From assembly GCA_023362775.1 (NCBI GenBank), contig JALMGJ010000016.1:1371001-1435000 (forward strand): a stretch of DNA of 64,000 bases. Reading direction: 5' to 3'. The notes below the pieces were generated by a model. It saw only the letters and a program-made list of their open reading frames with translations, searched no databases and was not told the DNA's origin. The position numbers were made by a program, and so were the translations under genes. Shown here piece after piece: positions 46,350 to 58,384 of this stretch. The first letter of the stretch is position 1. Every line of letters starts with the position of its first letter. Source of the DNA: Charina bottae. Taxonomy: Eukaryota; Chordata; Lepidosauria; Squamata; Charinaidae.

Positions 46350-47810
46350 TAGGCCACTGGGTGAGGTGATACAACAGTTTGGGGTGAGGTATCACCAGTA
46401 TGCTGATGATACCCAGCTTTATATCTCCACCCCAAGCCACCTGAGTGATGCTGTGGATGTCCTGTCGCAGTGCCTAGAGCATAGCTTTCCAAACTGTGTG
46501 TGGCGACACAATAGTGTGTCGCCTGCGGGCCCCAGGTGTTTTGCGTCAAAACCCGGAAGCGCTGATGGCGCGCTGCCACTGCGTGCAGTCACATGCATGG
46601 CAGCAGCGGCGGCGGGCCATCAGCGTTTCCAGGTTTTCGCACGGCACACCAGGACACCGCTGCTGCCACTGCTGCAGCACACGAAAATCCGAAAGTGCCG
46701 CAGCGGCGGCATGCAAAAACCCAGAAGCGCCGCTGCCGTGGTGTGCAAAAACCCTAAAGTGCGGCAGCACTTCTGGGTTTTTGTGTGCCACCACTGTGAC
46801 GCTTCCACGTTTTTGCGCGCCGCCATTGGTGTGTCTCCAACGGGAAAAGTTTGGAAAGCCCTGGCCTAGAGGTTATGGGGCCTGGATAGGGCACAACAGG
46901 CTTCAGCTCAACCCAAGCAAGACTGAATGGCTTTGGGTGTTTGGACCTTCCGGTGCAAAAGATTTTCCATCTTTGGTCTTGTATGGAGTGACAGTGCCTC
47001 AGAAAGCCCTGGTGTGCAATCTGGGGGTCCACTTGGACTCATGGTTCCTGCTGAAAGAGCAGGTGCACCCATGGCTAGAGGGGCCTTTGCACACCTTTGG
47101 GTTGAGTGCCAGTTGCACGCATTCCTGGACCAGGAGGCCCTGCTCACTGTCATTCATGCCCTCGTGACCTCCCATCTGGATTAGTGCAATGCACCCTACA
47201 TGGGACTGCCCTTGAAAAGGATTCAGAAGCTTCAACTGGTGCAGAATGCAGCTGCACAGGTAGTAAATGGTGTCAGTTACTCACCACATGTAACACCACT
47301 ACTCTGTGAGCTGCACTGGTTGCCAGGGTGCTTCTGGGTGCAATTCAAGGTCCTGGTTGTTACCTTTAAAACCCTTCATGGCTTGGGACCAGATTACCTG
47401 AGGGACCATCTTTTCCCAGTTCTTTGTACCCATCCAATCCAGTCCAGCAGGAAGGGCATGCTCTGGGTCCTGCCAGCCAGGGAATGCTGGCTGGCAGGGT
47501 CCAGGAGGCATGCCTTTTCTGCTGTAGCGCCCACCATATGGAACATCATGCCTCCAGAGATCAGGATGGCCTCAACCCTGCTGGCCTTTCATAAGGCTCT
47601 AAAGACCTGGTTGTGTGCCTGGGCCTGGGGCCTGGAGCGTGTTAGGGTCCCATCTCCTGACTGTGTTAACATCAATGGATTGTAACATTCTCCTCGGCTG
47701 CTGTATTTTATTTTTTTTATTATGATGGAAATTTTGTTTTTAATTTATTTTATGATTGTTTGCTGCCCAGAGTCACTTAGTGCAGCGCAGTAGTGGTAAA
47801 GGTTATTCAA
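46350..47810 (+). pseudogene. CR1/L2-type LINE 3' half, interrupted by a hAT MITE
   Basis: From about 46350 the plus strand reads RPLGEVIQQFGVRYHQYADD, TQLYISTPSHLSDAVDVLSQ, so the catalytic YADD box is present. The frame is split by the MITE at 46480-46863 and resumes with RGYGAWIGHNRLQLNPSKTE. The C-terminal domain at 47200-47685 reads MGLPLKRIQKLQLVQNAAA, GLGPDYLRDHLFPVL and LLAFHKALKTWLC. The 3' UTR continues through gctgcccagagtcacttagt to about 47.81 kb. It is the same family as the minus-strand copy at 23.2-25.4 kb but truncated 5' of the YADD box. Confidence 0.85.
46480..46863. mobile_element. Non-autonomous hAT-type MITE (384 bp), second copy
   Basis: 8-bp duplication gcctagag at 46472-46479 and 46864-46871. 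Inverted ends catagctttccaaact and cagggctttccaaact (read inward). Interior repeats (aacccggaagcgctg, gtttttgc, gcagcggcggc) are those of the copy at 17.6 kb, but longer. Insertion into the CR1/L2 LINE dates it as younger than that LINE. Confidence 0.88.
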
Positions 47811-48736
47811 AGTTTTTGACCATTCAGATGCAGCATCCACAAATACAATAAAACATTAGGGAAGTGTTTTTTGAAACCCCAGTTCAACTGTACTCTGTCA
47901 CTTATCTGAACCATTGTGTGAATACACATCCTTTCTTCATAAAACTTACTTTATATATGCTGGGAAATACAAGAGCCTTCCTATATAAAAAGAAGAAGAA
48001 AGCTGTTGGTTGAGACTCATTTTTATATTTCTACCAAAAGAATAGGTTAGCTATGTCTAGACAGAGATTTTAAAAATCTTCAGAAGTAGCACAGTGAAAT
48101 AAGTGTCAGGATAAGAGTAGAACCTAGCCATTTATCTGAGAGAAGAAATGCACACTTTTAAGTATATTAAGAGTGCATTTCAAAACAACATCCTGGGATT
48201 TGGATGGAGAACTTTCATTAACATCAATGGGGGTTGGAAGACTTTTGTATGTGTGTATGTGTTTGAAAATGTCCCGTTTTGAGGAAGAGGCACAAAATGT
48301 GTTTCACTGATTTTTTATAAAGAAACTGAAGTATTAAAAAGCTTGTAATGAAGATTTAGTTACTGTTTGTAAAACATTTGAGATTCATGAATGCAATATC
48401 ATAAGAAATTGTTAATTAGCCCATATCATCTAGTTTATGTAATACTCAAACTATGACTATTAAATAAAAATTTGAATTGTATATATTAGCAAGAAGAACT
48501 GTGATTAAAGAATAACATTACAATGAAAAAGGAAAGCATTGAGCATTAAAACTGCAAATACAAGAAGATACTGAAATATTTTAAATATATTTTCTCCAGA
48601 TATGAAAGCTTATTTTGTAGTGCAAATACTTCTTAAGTTAGAAATCCACATTTAATAGTAATCTTCAGTGGGTTTACTTGCACTGTGAGACTAGTCTAAG
48701 GATATGTAACAATGAGTCTGAAGTGCCTTTTCTTTA
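47811..48736. other. No recognised feature
   Basis: AT-rich, unique-looking. Ends at the target duplication of the copia element. Confidence 0.4.
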
Positions 48737-48741
48737 AAATA

Positions 48742-49196
48742 TGTCAGAGGGAGTGCGCGGAGATGGAGCAGCCTGCCTCTCTCCTAGGCACCAGTGATCC
48801 ACGTACTATGCAGTAAATAGACTCCAAACAGAAGTTATATCAAATATCCTATTTACTTTATATACATACGTATTTACAGATCACTTCCACAAGTAACAAA
48901 TGATACACCATCAACGATACAGCTTTCATGAGGTAAAATGGGAATAATGGGAACTGAGAATGTCCCTGTATATATAGTGAACCTGACCAATCACATTATA
49001 GGTCACTCTCATTATTCACCACACCCAACCTAACTCTAAGCACCTGTTGTTATGAGTCACACATGACACATCATTCCTACAACAATGGCTGCTAATTGGG
49101 TGACTGTGCAGAATATTTCACCTCTCACCTAGAAATCAAGCCTCTCTGTATAATTTATATCTAGAAGTAAATTCCTGGGTTTATCAAACCCCAACA
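48742..49196 (-). repeat. 3' LTR of the complete copia element
   Basis: 455 bp. On the minus strand it starts TGTTGGGGTTTG and ends CTGACA. Preceded on the minus strand by the purine run gaagggg. Confidence 0.95.
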
Positions 49197-49224
49197 CCCC
49201 TTCAATTTACAATAGATATTACAT

Positions 49225-52200
49225 TCAATTGTACAGAATAGAAGACATACACATTTGAGATATACACATCCTATGCCTATCTATGCTTAGAGGCTTTGTC
49301 ATCACATCTGCTACATTACACTCAGATGGACAATATTGCAAATCTATCAGAGACTCTTTAACAGCATTCCTAACATTATGATACTTGATATCAACATGCT
49401 TGCTTCGTGCTCTGACCTTATCACTCTTTGCAATCTGTATACATGCTTCACTATCATCGTATACACATATAGGCCCTTTAATTGTTATATTAACATCCAT
49501 TAACAATTGCCTATACCAAATTAATCCTGAACAAAAATCAGATAATGCTGCATACTCCGCCTCTGCCGTTGACACGGCAACTGAACTTTGTTTACGAGAC
49601 CTCCACCCAACCAAGGTGTTACCAAACATTATTATCAACCCTGTCATTGATTTTCTGTCATGTACATCGTTACCCCAATCACTATCTACATAGCATTTCA
49701 ATTCCAATGGCTTACAATGTTTTATCAATAAACATTTATCAATAGTCCCCTTCAGATACCTAAACACACGTTTGATACCTTGCCAATGTTTCTGGGTAGG
49801 TTTGGTTACATATCTACTCAGAACATTTACTGTGTTCCCGATATCAGGACGTGACCATTGTGCTATATACAATAAACTCCCAATTATTGAATGATAGTGT
49901 TCTTGATCATATGAAGTTTGGTCATCATCTCCAGTCTCTGTTTTAACAAAATCTGTTGTCATCGGGGTTGGAACTTCCTTGCACTGTTCCATATTGTTCT
50001 CTCTTAGCAGTGCTTCAATCTTCTTCCGCTGCTCTAGAACATAACCCCCATCAACCTTCTGAATACCCATTCCTAGGTAATTCTTAATTTCTCCCAGATC
50101 TTTGACATCAAAGTGCTGTTTCAGATTTTCAGTAAATTCAATTACCCTGCTTTGATCTTTCGCTATAAGACACAAATTGTCTACAAATATCAAAAGCAAA
50201 ATCTGTTCATCGTTTTCACATTGCTTTACATACAGACATGGGTCAGCTATACTACACTTGAATCCCATTCTTTGTAATTTCTTATCTAACCTAAGATTCC
50301 AGCAACGTGCCGACTGCTTGAGTCCATACAACGCTTTCTGCAACTTGTATACCCTTCCTGCAATCTTTGATTCATAACCTGGGGCTTCAATCATATAGAT
50401 CTCTTCATTCAAATCAGCATGCAAATATGTTGTTGTGATATCATAATGCTGTACTACACAATTCCCAGCTGCTGCCATTGCTAAGGCAAACCTAAATGTC
50501 TCCCCTCTTAGTGTTGGTGCAAAAACTTCATCATAAGTCTGATTCTTTATCTGGGAAAATCCTTGTGCTACCAACCTAGCCTTATACTGAATATCACCAT
50601 TCACTAAGGTTTTCTTCTTATACACCCATCTACAGCCTACTGCTCTATGCCCCTCAGGCAGCCTAGTAGATTTGAAAACCTTATGAGAATTAATGGCTTT
50701 CATTTCCACATCCATAGCAGCTTTCCATCTACTCTGCTCGTGTTATGGCAACTTCAATACGTCCTTGTAATTACGAGGTTCATAATCAATAAAACACACT
50801 TTTACATCACCTGGTGTATAATGTTGAGGTGGTATGCCCTTGTTAACTCTCTCAGATCTACGCAACACTGTAGCATCCTGCATCATTGGCACACAAGGAG
50901 TTAATTCCTCTTCCTTCTTAATCACATGTGGCCTCTATCCGCTCTGACAACTCAAAACTTCCCTGACTAGGAAGATAAACCTCACTACTCCCGTGTAATC
51001 TCTGCCAATTGCTGTGCTCACTAAAACTTGCTGATCTAGAAATAACAACTTTCCTGCCATCAGTGAACCTATATCCTTTGGTCCCTGGCTCATACCCTAC
51101 AAACGTCATCTTCTGTGCTTTTGCCTGCCCCTTCCTACATACTTCCTTATGCACGTAAACATAGGCAGTGCACCCAAACACCTTCAAATGAGCTAATGGT
51201 GGCTTCTTGCCATATAACATATAATATGGAGTTTGGTTTACAGATACACTCCATAACCTGTTAATTAAATAATTAGCAGTTAATATCGCCTCTCCCCAGT
51301 ATCCTCTTGATAACCCTGAGTCAGCAATGAGTGAATCCTTCACTGTCTGCAATGCCAAATTCCTACGTTCAGCCACGCCATTCTCAGCTGAACTATGTGG
51401 GTTAGTTCTCCTATGCACAATGCCCCTTCTACGGAGCCATTGCTGAAAACTCCCACTCAGAAACTCTGTACCCCGGTCAGTTTGTAAACTACACACCTTT
51501 GTGCTATACCTATGTTCCACAAACTGCACCCAGTTCCTAAACTTTTCAAATGTTTGACTTTTAGCTTTCAATAGGTAACAGAACCCAAATCTTGTGTAAT
51601 CATCTACAATGACTAAAACATATTTAGCACCCCCTATTGTAGCTGGTAATGGACCAATTAAGTCAGCGTGAACTAATTCAAAACATTTATGTGACTTCCT
51701 ATCACTGAATTTGCTCACAGGAAACACCTTTGACTTTGCAACCTTACAAGCTGTGCAATCCAAATACACTTGGCACTTTTTCAATTCCATTCCAGAACTT
51801 GCTTCTGACATCTTTTCAATCACTTTGAAACTCAGATGCCCAAGCCTTCTGTGCCACAGGTGCGCACATGAATCATGTGTTGGCTTATTAATCGTAGCTA
51901 CACCATGATGGTTGCTGCTTGTCCTGGTTTGTACAATTTCATATAAATTGTTCTGAAAAATACCTTTGCCACAAACATTGTTATCTTTCATAACAATACA
52001 TTCATTATTACCAAACTGTACAGTATAACCCTGTTTATCCAATTGTGACACACTAATTATATTGTACTCCAGTTCAGGTACACACAACATTGATAATTCA
52101 ATATTTAACCCTGGTACATATACAAATCCTTTACCAGTGACAGATGCAATACTTCCATTAGCTAGAGTAACATGATCTCTATCAGCCTGCTTAAAACTCT

Positions 52201-53071
52201 TAAACATCTGTCTGTTACTCCCTATATGCTGACAAGCCCCACTGTCAATTAAAAATGGTCCCTTTAAATCTTGTTCTACACTTGAACTAATTAAAGACAG
52301 CTGTGCAGCGTCTCCCGGCTTGGAATTTTTCAGCTTAGCCTTCGGCTTCTGTTTCTTATCACAATCCCGCAACAAATGCTTTTGTGACCCACAGCAGAAA
52401 CATTTTCTCTTCACAAATAATACATTGTTTTGGTTATCAGAACATTCCTTAACACAAACACTGTTTTGCTTAGACCTAATTACATTAGAACACTGCTGCC
52501 TTCTTTGCTCTTCTTCTAAAAGCCTGCTAGATAAGTATCTTATAGTTAAATCTTCCTCAGATAACGAACCAAAGCTAATTGCCAAAGTATCCCACGTTTC
52601 ATTTAGAGAACTGAGAATTATATACACTTTGTTAGCTTCTGTAAATGGCATATCTCTCTGAGCCAATTCCTGGAACAACCCTGTCATATAATGCAGGTGA
52701 TCCCTTATGTTATCAGATACCCCTAATCTAGCGTGATAAAGTTTCCGTGTCAGTAAAACCTTACATAATGGTGAGCTTCTTAGATAAACATTCTTTAAAG
52801 CTTCCCAACACTTATAGGCTAACTGACAGTCTCTAACATAACACAATTGGCTATCTTCCAGACATAAAATTATGCTTGCCAATGCTCTATCGTCCTTTAG
52901 AGCAACTTCTTCATCTTCCAGGTCTGGTTCAGGGCAAAGTACACTCCTCCAAAGCCCTTCACGCCGAAGATACATTTCCATTTTTTATGACCATGACGAA
53001 TAATTACTGTCATTCAGTCTTTCCAGAGGAAAACCTCCCCCGACTGCCGGCAACATCTTCGCTGTGCTCAT
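49225..53071 (-). pseudogene. Ty1/copia gag-pol of the complete element, disabled by stops and a frameshift
   Basis: Gag begins at ATG 53071 (MSTAKMLPAVGGGFPLERLN) and meets a TAA at 52985-52987. The long block 52981-50918 has the zinc knuckle CFCCGSQKHLLRDC, the protease motif LIDSGACQHI, the integrase zinc region (HRRLGHLSF ... CTACK) and a core with HADLIGP, QTDRGTEF and ENGVAERRN. A frameshift near 50.92 kb separates it from the next frame, which has a TAA at 50740-50742. From 50715 to 49225 come RT (YKARLVAQGFSQ, YDITTTYLHADLNEE) and RNase H (CYVDSDWGND ... AEAEYAALS). The RT catalytic box reads FVDN, not the expected (Y/F)VDD, through a GAT-to-AAT type change. The protein family differs from that at 1-3050. 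Confidence 0.93.
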
Positions 53072-53325
53072 CTGTCTTCAGCCCCTTCTGGGCAGACACC
53101 GATGATTAAAGACACAGACCTTATCAGAAAGTCCTCCAGCTGCAAAACAAGCATAGGAGAAAACACACACACACAGGCACGGAACCTGTTAAAGCTCCAA
53201 ATCACTCCAAATAGCCACACGACTCCTGGATAGGCCTCCAAAGCTTCCAGCTCACAGACTGCACACGATCCACCGATCCACAGCCAGTGCAAAGCCTTCC
53301 GTCGTCTATGGCGTCTCTGCCACCT

Positions 53326-53340
53326 CTGGGCCCATAACCC
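53326..53340 (-). promoter_or_regulatory. Primer-binding site matching the tRNA-iMet anticodon arm
   Basis: The 15 plus-strand bases ctgggcccataaccc directly next to the 5' LTR equal the anticodon arm of vertebrate initiator tRNA-Met. Drosophila copia uses an internally cleaved half of this tRNA as primer, so the same mechanism is likely here. Confidence 0.85.
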
Positions 53341-53795
53341 TGTCAGTGGGAGCGCACTGAGATGGAGCGGCCTGCCTCTCTCCTAGGCACCAGTGATCCA
53401 CGTACTATGCAGTAAATAGACTCCAAACAGAAGTTATATCAAATATCCTATTTACTTTATATACATACATATTTACAGATCACTTCCACAAGTAACAAAT
53501 GATACACCATCAACGATACAGCTTTCATGAGGTAAAATGGGAATAATGGGAACTGAGAATGTCCCTGTATATATAGTGAACCTCACCAATCACATTATAG
53601 GTCACTCTCGTTATTCACCACACCCAACCTAACTCTAAGCACCTGTTGTTATGAGTCACACATGACACCTCATTCCTACAACAATGGCTGCTAATTGGGT
53701 GACTGTGCAGAATATTTCACCTTTTACCTAGAAATCAAGCCTCTCTGTATAATTTATATCTAGAAGTAAATTCCTGGGTTTATCAAACCCCAACA
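53341..53795 (-). repeat. 5' LTR of the complete copia element
   Basis: 455 bp, same length as the other LTR. The differences cluster in the first 30 bp on the plus strand (5 of 11). Ends at the duplication aaata. Confidence 0.95.
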
Positions 53796-53800
53796 AAATA

Positions 53801-54790
53801 TTACTTGAAATTAAGGGTAATCAATAAGTTTCCAGCCTAAATTGAGAAAAGGGTTAGAATAGGTAAATTTTCCAATTCCATCTATGGTAGTACTGACCAG
53901 CAGGGAAAAATGGGAAAGTTAGAGCTTCTCAGCCTCTTTTGTGGACACAGTAAAACTAGGTCACTAGAGATTGTGCTCTGGTCACTGGAAGTGAGTTTAT
54001 TAACCATGTGAGTCATGTCATGCAAACAGCCAATGAATTCAACTGAGAAGTATCCTTCTAGTAATGGAAAGAGCCTTACTACTTACAGAAGCATCTTTGA
54101 TCCAGGAGATGGTCCTTACTAATGAATGGTGAAAGGTAATTGTCACTAATTTCCAAATTCTTGCAGATTCTGTCACATCATCTCCCATGCTGTTCTTGAG
54201 AGACTTCCATCCTCTATAGCAGACCTGGGAAATCTGATAAAAATTATTTATCTTTACTGTTAGTAGGTGCTGAGGACATCTTTTTTATGGACAGTGCTTG
54301 ATTCCTTATATCTTAGTGTTCAAACCACTGCTAATAATACCAGTGGAAGCAGGGGCAAAAACCAGAAGCTATGTAAAGCATTTGAAAAAAAGGTGCTGTA
54401 TTTATTTATTTATCAAAAAGATTTACATGGATGCCCAACTCACGATGACTCTGGGAAGCTTAGAACAATAAAACCCCAAATACAAAACCCACTACACCCC
54501 CACCCCCTTCTTGTAATATAAGACAGATATTAGAATGTGCAAATATTTGTTGTTAACCTATTAAAGCAGCCACATCTTTTGCAAGGCTCATCCAGCTGCT
54601 TTGAGGACCATACCTTTTTGTCTGTCCCTACACATGAATTAATTCACACAAGTTTTTCTAATGATTGCCCATCAGCTATGATTTTTACCAGAAACTTCAG
54701 AAACTTTCACTTCCACATGAGTTCTATATAGAATTGCTGAATGTTAATATTCTTAATAAGAGACACATACAATCAAAAAGAAATGGTACA
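53801..54790. other. No recognised gene; CR1/L2 3'-end scrap at about 54.39-54.50 kb
   Basis: At 54.39-54.50 kb: tatttatttatttatcaaaa, gatgactctgggaagcttag, then aacaataaaacccc, the reversed LINE 3' signature. Otherwise featureless. Confidence 0.45.
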
Positions 54791-54792
54791 AT

Positions 54793-55169
54793 TGTAATGA
54801 CTCCAACTTCAATGCCCCAATAAACACTTCTCAATGCACTTCATTGAAATGTAGAATAAGCTTTATTAAGGATACATGTAAATTGAAACACTCCCAAAGA
54901 TCCGAATGCCGGATTCCCGCCAAACAGCCCTAACTTAACTCTACCCCTATGCGCCAATTTTGCAGCACCTATGATGTCAATGTTCATAACTTTCCCTCTC
55001 CGTTCTCAGGCCTCCGACTCCTGCAGGTGGCCGACCTTGACGCCGCATTCCACAGTCTCCGATGAAAACCTCAACACTGTAATTGGCACAGCTCACCCCC
55101 TCCTCACAGTTCACAAGCTTATACTCACGCTACACAATTAATGGCAGGATTCAACTATGAACCCTGACA
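54793..55169 (-). repeat. 3' LTR of the Gypsy element (377 bp)
   Basis: On the minus strand starts TGTCAGGGTTCATAG and ends GAGTCATTACA (TG...CA ends). It contains AATAAA (about 54.87 kb, reverse of tttatt). A purine-rich tract precedes it. Confidence 0.8.
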
Positions 55170-55349
55170 TGCTGACCCCCCAGGAAAAAGAAAAAAATAC
55201 AGGAGAAGAAAGATACAAAAGAGAATGAAAATGACAACAATAGAAAATATGCATTTCCAATATACAAAGAAGTAAGTACATGAGTACATTGGGGGTTGGG
55301 AAAAAATCTGCAATGAGAAAAAGAAAACAGAAATGTTAACAATAACAAT

Positions 55350-56937
55350 TCACCCAGGCTTATCAGGGAACTGGGAATGAAACTTAACCAGAAGCCTGGG
55401 AGCAGCAACATGACTCTTATCAACCCATTCAGTAAAACCCATAGGCAAATGTTTCCATTGAATCAGATATTGTAACTTGCCCCGGTGAAGGCGAGAGTGT
55501 AAAATAGCCTTAACTTTGAAATGTTCTTCTTTCCCTACCATCACAGGAGGAGGAGGTGGTAATGGATCTGGATGCCACCTTTCAGACACTGTCACTGGTT
55601 TAAGCAAACTAATGTGGAAAACAGGATTTATCTTCTGGAAATTCTTAGGCAATTCTAATTGAGCGGTAACAGGATTTATCACTTTCACAATTGGGAACGG
55701 ACCAACAAATTTGGCTCCCAATTTTTTAGAGGACTGATTCGAATGCAAATGTTTGGTAGATAAATAAACTTTTTCACCTACAACCAATGGCCACTCTGGA
55801 GATCTTTTCCGGTCTGCAAACTTTTTATAATTGTCCTTTGCCTCTTGCAGTGTCTTTGGCATTACTGGCCTGTTTGCTCCTATCTGTGAAATCCATTCAT
55901 CTGCCAATATAGGATTGTGTTGAGTATTCAAGGAGGGATCGGCTATTTTAGGTATAGGCACAAAGTCCTGGCCGTTGGCAATTTTAAAGGGAGAAAAACC
56001 CGTGCTCTGATGAATGGCATTATTGTATGCTACCTCAGCAAACGGTAACAGATCAACCCAGTCTCTTTGTTGATAACTAATATAACACCTTAAATATTGC
56101 TCCAATACAGCATTCAGACGTTCAGTCGAACCATCCATGCAAGGATGGAATGCCAAGCTTAACCCTTGTTCAGTGCCAATTAATTTTAAAAATGATTTCC
56201 AAAATTTGGCGGTAAATTGACTTCCACGGTCACTGATTATCTGCATGGGGGCACCGTGGGGTCGATAGATGTGTTGAATGAACAGTTTGGCTAACTGCCC
56301 AGCAGATGGAACACTTTTACATGGAATGAAATGTGCTTGCTTAGAAAATAAATCAGTAGCTACCCAAATCACAGTTTTTCCTTCGCTTTCTGGTAAATCC
56401 ACAATGAAATCCATAGCAATTAGCTTCCAGGGGCTTGATGGTTGCGCCACCCCCTGCAACAATCACACAGGTTTGCCAGGAGCCCTTTTCATGGTGGCAC
56501 ATACAGGGCAAGATAATACATACCCTTTGACATCTTTCATCAAGGTGGGCCACGAAAATTGCCTTCTAACTAAATGCAGTTTTTACAAAAACAAAATGTC
56601 CTGCTAACTTGTCATCATGACACCATTGCAAAATGCATTTCCTTAAAGAATACGGTATATACAATCTGTCTCCACTCCACCAGAACCCATTATTTTCTAT
56701 CAAGGTTTGTTTATTGATTTTCCACCAGTCATCCTTTTCAAGTTCCACTCTGATCTCTTTAGCTAAGGATGCTTCAGGCATTTCGTCCCAAATTTTCGCC
56801 TGATGTCTAGTGATTGCCACATTTCCCAATTGTTTATCAGATCCAGCCTCCTGGATTTTTGGCACAGCAGGAGCTGCAGTCTGGTTTATTACTAATTGTT
56901 GGAGAGACATTACTGTGGTGACAACAATTACATCCAA
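55350..56937 (-). pseudogene. Gypsy integrase with chromodomain
   Basis: From 56937 comes the linker and zinc-binding region (RKCILQWCHDDKLAGHF; then, after a frame change near 56.57 kb, LDERCQRVCIILPCMCHHEK). The 370-codon frame 56462-55350 has the catalytic core: MDFIVDLPESEGK (Asp), IISDRGSQFTAKFW (Asp) and DGSTERLNAVLEQYL (Glu). A basic C-terminal part follows (KKLGAKFVGPFPIVKVINP), then a chromodomain at the end (VKAILHSRLHRGKLQYLIQW, KHLPMGFTEWVDKSHV). Only the zinc-finger frameshift and a stop near 56.46 kb appear to break it. Confidence 0.9.
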
Positions 56938-57050
56938 CCAGCGCGTTCTTTGGCATCCTCATTCTCTTTTGCCACTGACCGTTCGAAGCATAACGTCTTT
57001 CTCCAACAATGTTGATCTCATGACATGACTGAAGTAACTAAGTCTATGTT
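56927..57050 (-). other. 124-bp segment of RTE LINE inside the Gypsy coding region
   Basis: Bases 56927-57050 equal bases 59324-59447 at 123 of 124 positions (one A/G difference). In the RTE LINE the segment encodes part of the C-terminal YF-HVMRS-LEK motif. Here it sits exactly between Gypsy RNase H and integrase. No target duplication and no LINE 3' tail accompany it. Confidence 0.9.
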
Positions 57051-57981
57051 GGCTATCGTGTTGAGGCAACCGGGATAGGGCGTCTGCTAAAAAGTTTTTT
57101 CCTGCTGGAAGATATTTCAACGTGAAATTGAACCTACTGAAAAACTCAGCCCACCTTACTTGTTTTGGGCTTAATTTGTGTGGTGATCTTAAAGCTTCCA
57201 AATTCTTATGATCAGTTAAAACCTCAAAGGGGTGGGGAGATCCTTCTAGCAAATGCCACCATGTAGCCAAAGCATGACGAACTGCAAATGCTTCTTTCTC
57301 CCACACATACCAGCGTCTCTCAGTTTCAGTGAATTTACGGGAGATATAAGCACAGGGTCTTAATTTGTCATTAGTGTCTCTCTGCAATAACACTGACCCT
57401 ACCACAGTATCAGATGTGTCCATTTTAATTACAAACAGTTGCTCAGAATCAGGATGTTTTAAGATTGGTTCAGCTGTAAACAAAGTTTTTAACTTTTCAA
57501 AAGCGGCTTGGCATGCTGGAGTCCATTTTAGATTTGTTTGGGGTTTGCTTGCCAGCGCCCCCTCCTTGGGGTGTTTTGTTTTTAACAGATCAGTTAATGG
57601 CAAAGCAATCTGTGCAAATTGGGGGATGAACTGGCGATAGAAATTAGCGAACCCAAGAAATGATTGTAACTGTTTTTTGGTTCTTGGGGATTCCCACTCT
57701 AATACATCCCATACTTTTGCAGGATCCATTTCAATACCCTGGTGTGATATTCTATACCCCAAATAGTCTAACTTCTCCTTCTGAAGTTCACATTTAGACA
57801 ATTTGACATACAATTTGGCCTCTAACAATCGTTTTAACACTACTTTGATCAATTTTACATGCTGTTCTATGGTTTCTGTATAGATTAGTATATCATCTAA
57901 ATAGACCAACACTCCTTGATATAAAAAGTCATGTAAAACCTCATTAATTAAGCTCATGAAGACTCCAGGCCCTCCAGTCAA
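56959..57981 (-). pseudogene. Gypsy reverse transcriptase C-half and RNase H
   Basis: Reads VYLDDILIYTETIEQHVKLI (catalytic YLDD), KCELQKEKLDYLGYRIS, FLGFANFYRQFIPQFAQIAL, then the tether WTPACQAAFEKLK. RNase H follows: IKMDTSDTVVGSVLLQR, ERRWYVWEKEAFAVRHALAT and VLTDHKNLEAL. The expected end of RNase H (KNFLADALSRLPQHDSQH) joins at 57050 to sequence from an RTE LINE, which brings in the stop. The RT lacks its N-terminal fingers and the first catalytic Asp. Confidence 0.9.
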
Positions 57982-57985
57982 TCTT

Positions 57986-58384
57986 GTATTGTATTAAATA
58001 CAATATTGTATTAATACAATACTAATTAACATTAGGTATATTAAGATCTTGTGCTTTACATAGGATGCCACTTATATTCCTCAGAACATGTTCATGAAAC
58101 ATACATTGATATGGGCATATGTGAGCTGCAGGCCCTACCTATCAGTCAAAAAGGATTATGCTATGGCAGTATGATAATCAATTTAAAATGAACAATGAAT
58201 ACAATTCATAGGTGCCCAGGGTGGGCAGTCAAGTAGTAAAAGGTGTATTGATATGTTGCAAACCAAACTTGCATTAACATGTAATATTACAATGCAATTA
58301 CAAAAGGGCAAAATAAACATGCCATCATTTTAGCATCATTGTGGTTAGGACCAGATGGCTCTGTTATAATCAACCCAAAGCACA
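57986..58384. other. AT palindrome, then no recognised feature
   Basis: 57988-58025 is a self-complementary attgtattaaatacaat-type sequence at the Gypsy break. At about 58.31 kb attttagcatcattgtggtt resembles attttggcatcattgtggct at 61.47 kb, which may mark a dispersed repeat. Confidence 0.45.

Larger units (their letters stand above)
48742..53795 (-). mobile_element. Complete Ty1/copia retrotransposon with both LTRs
   Basis: Two 455-bp LTRs enclose one gag-pol region. A 5-bp target duplication aaata lies at 48737-48741 and 53796-53800, the size copia integrases make. By eye the LTRs differ at 11 of 455 positions (about 2.4%). Order on the minus strand: 5' LTR, primer site, gag, protease, integrase, RT, RNase H, polypurine tract (gaagggg), 3' LTR. 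The coding region carries several disabling changes, so this is an inactive but fairly young copy. Confidence 0.95.
54793..57985 (-). mobile_element. Ty3/Gypsy chromovirus, 5'-truncated, with 3' LTR
   Basis: On the minus strand: RT from just before the YLDD box, RNase H, integrase with chromodomain, a purine run (cctggggggtcagca) and a 3' LTR. Integrase after RT identifies Ty3/Gypsy. A C-terminal chromodomain places it among chromoviruses, in vertebrates the sushi-like group. The 5' half (gag, protease, early RT, 5' LTR) is missing. The break at about 57985 abuts an AT palindrome (ttgtattgtattaaatacaa...). No target duplication can be tested. Confidence 0.9.

Noticed and set aside
46496..47167. 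A 223-codon plus-strand frame
   Set aside because: It runs across a hAT MITE and then an out-of-frame part of a CR1/L2 LINE. The real LINE frame is different.
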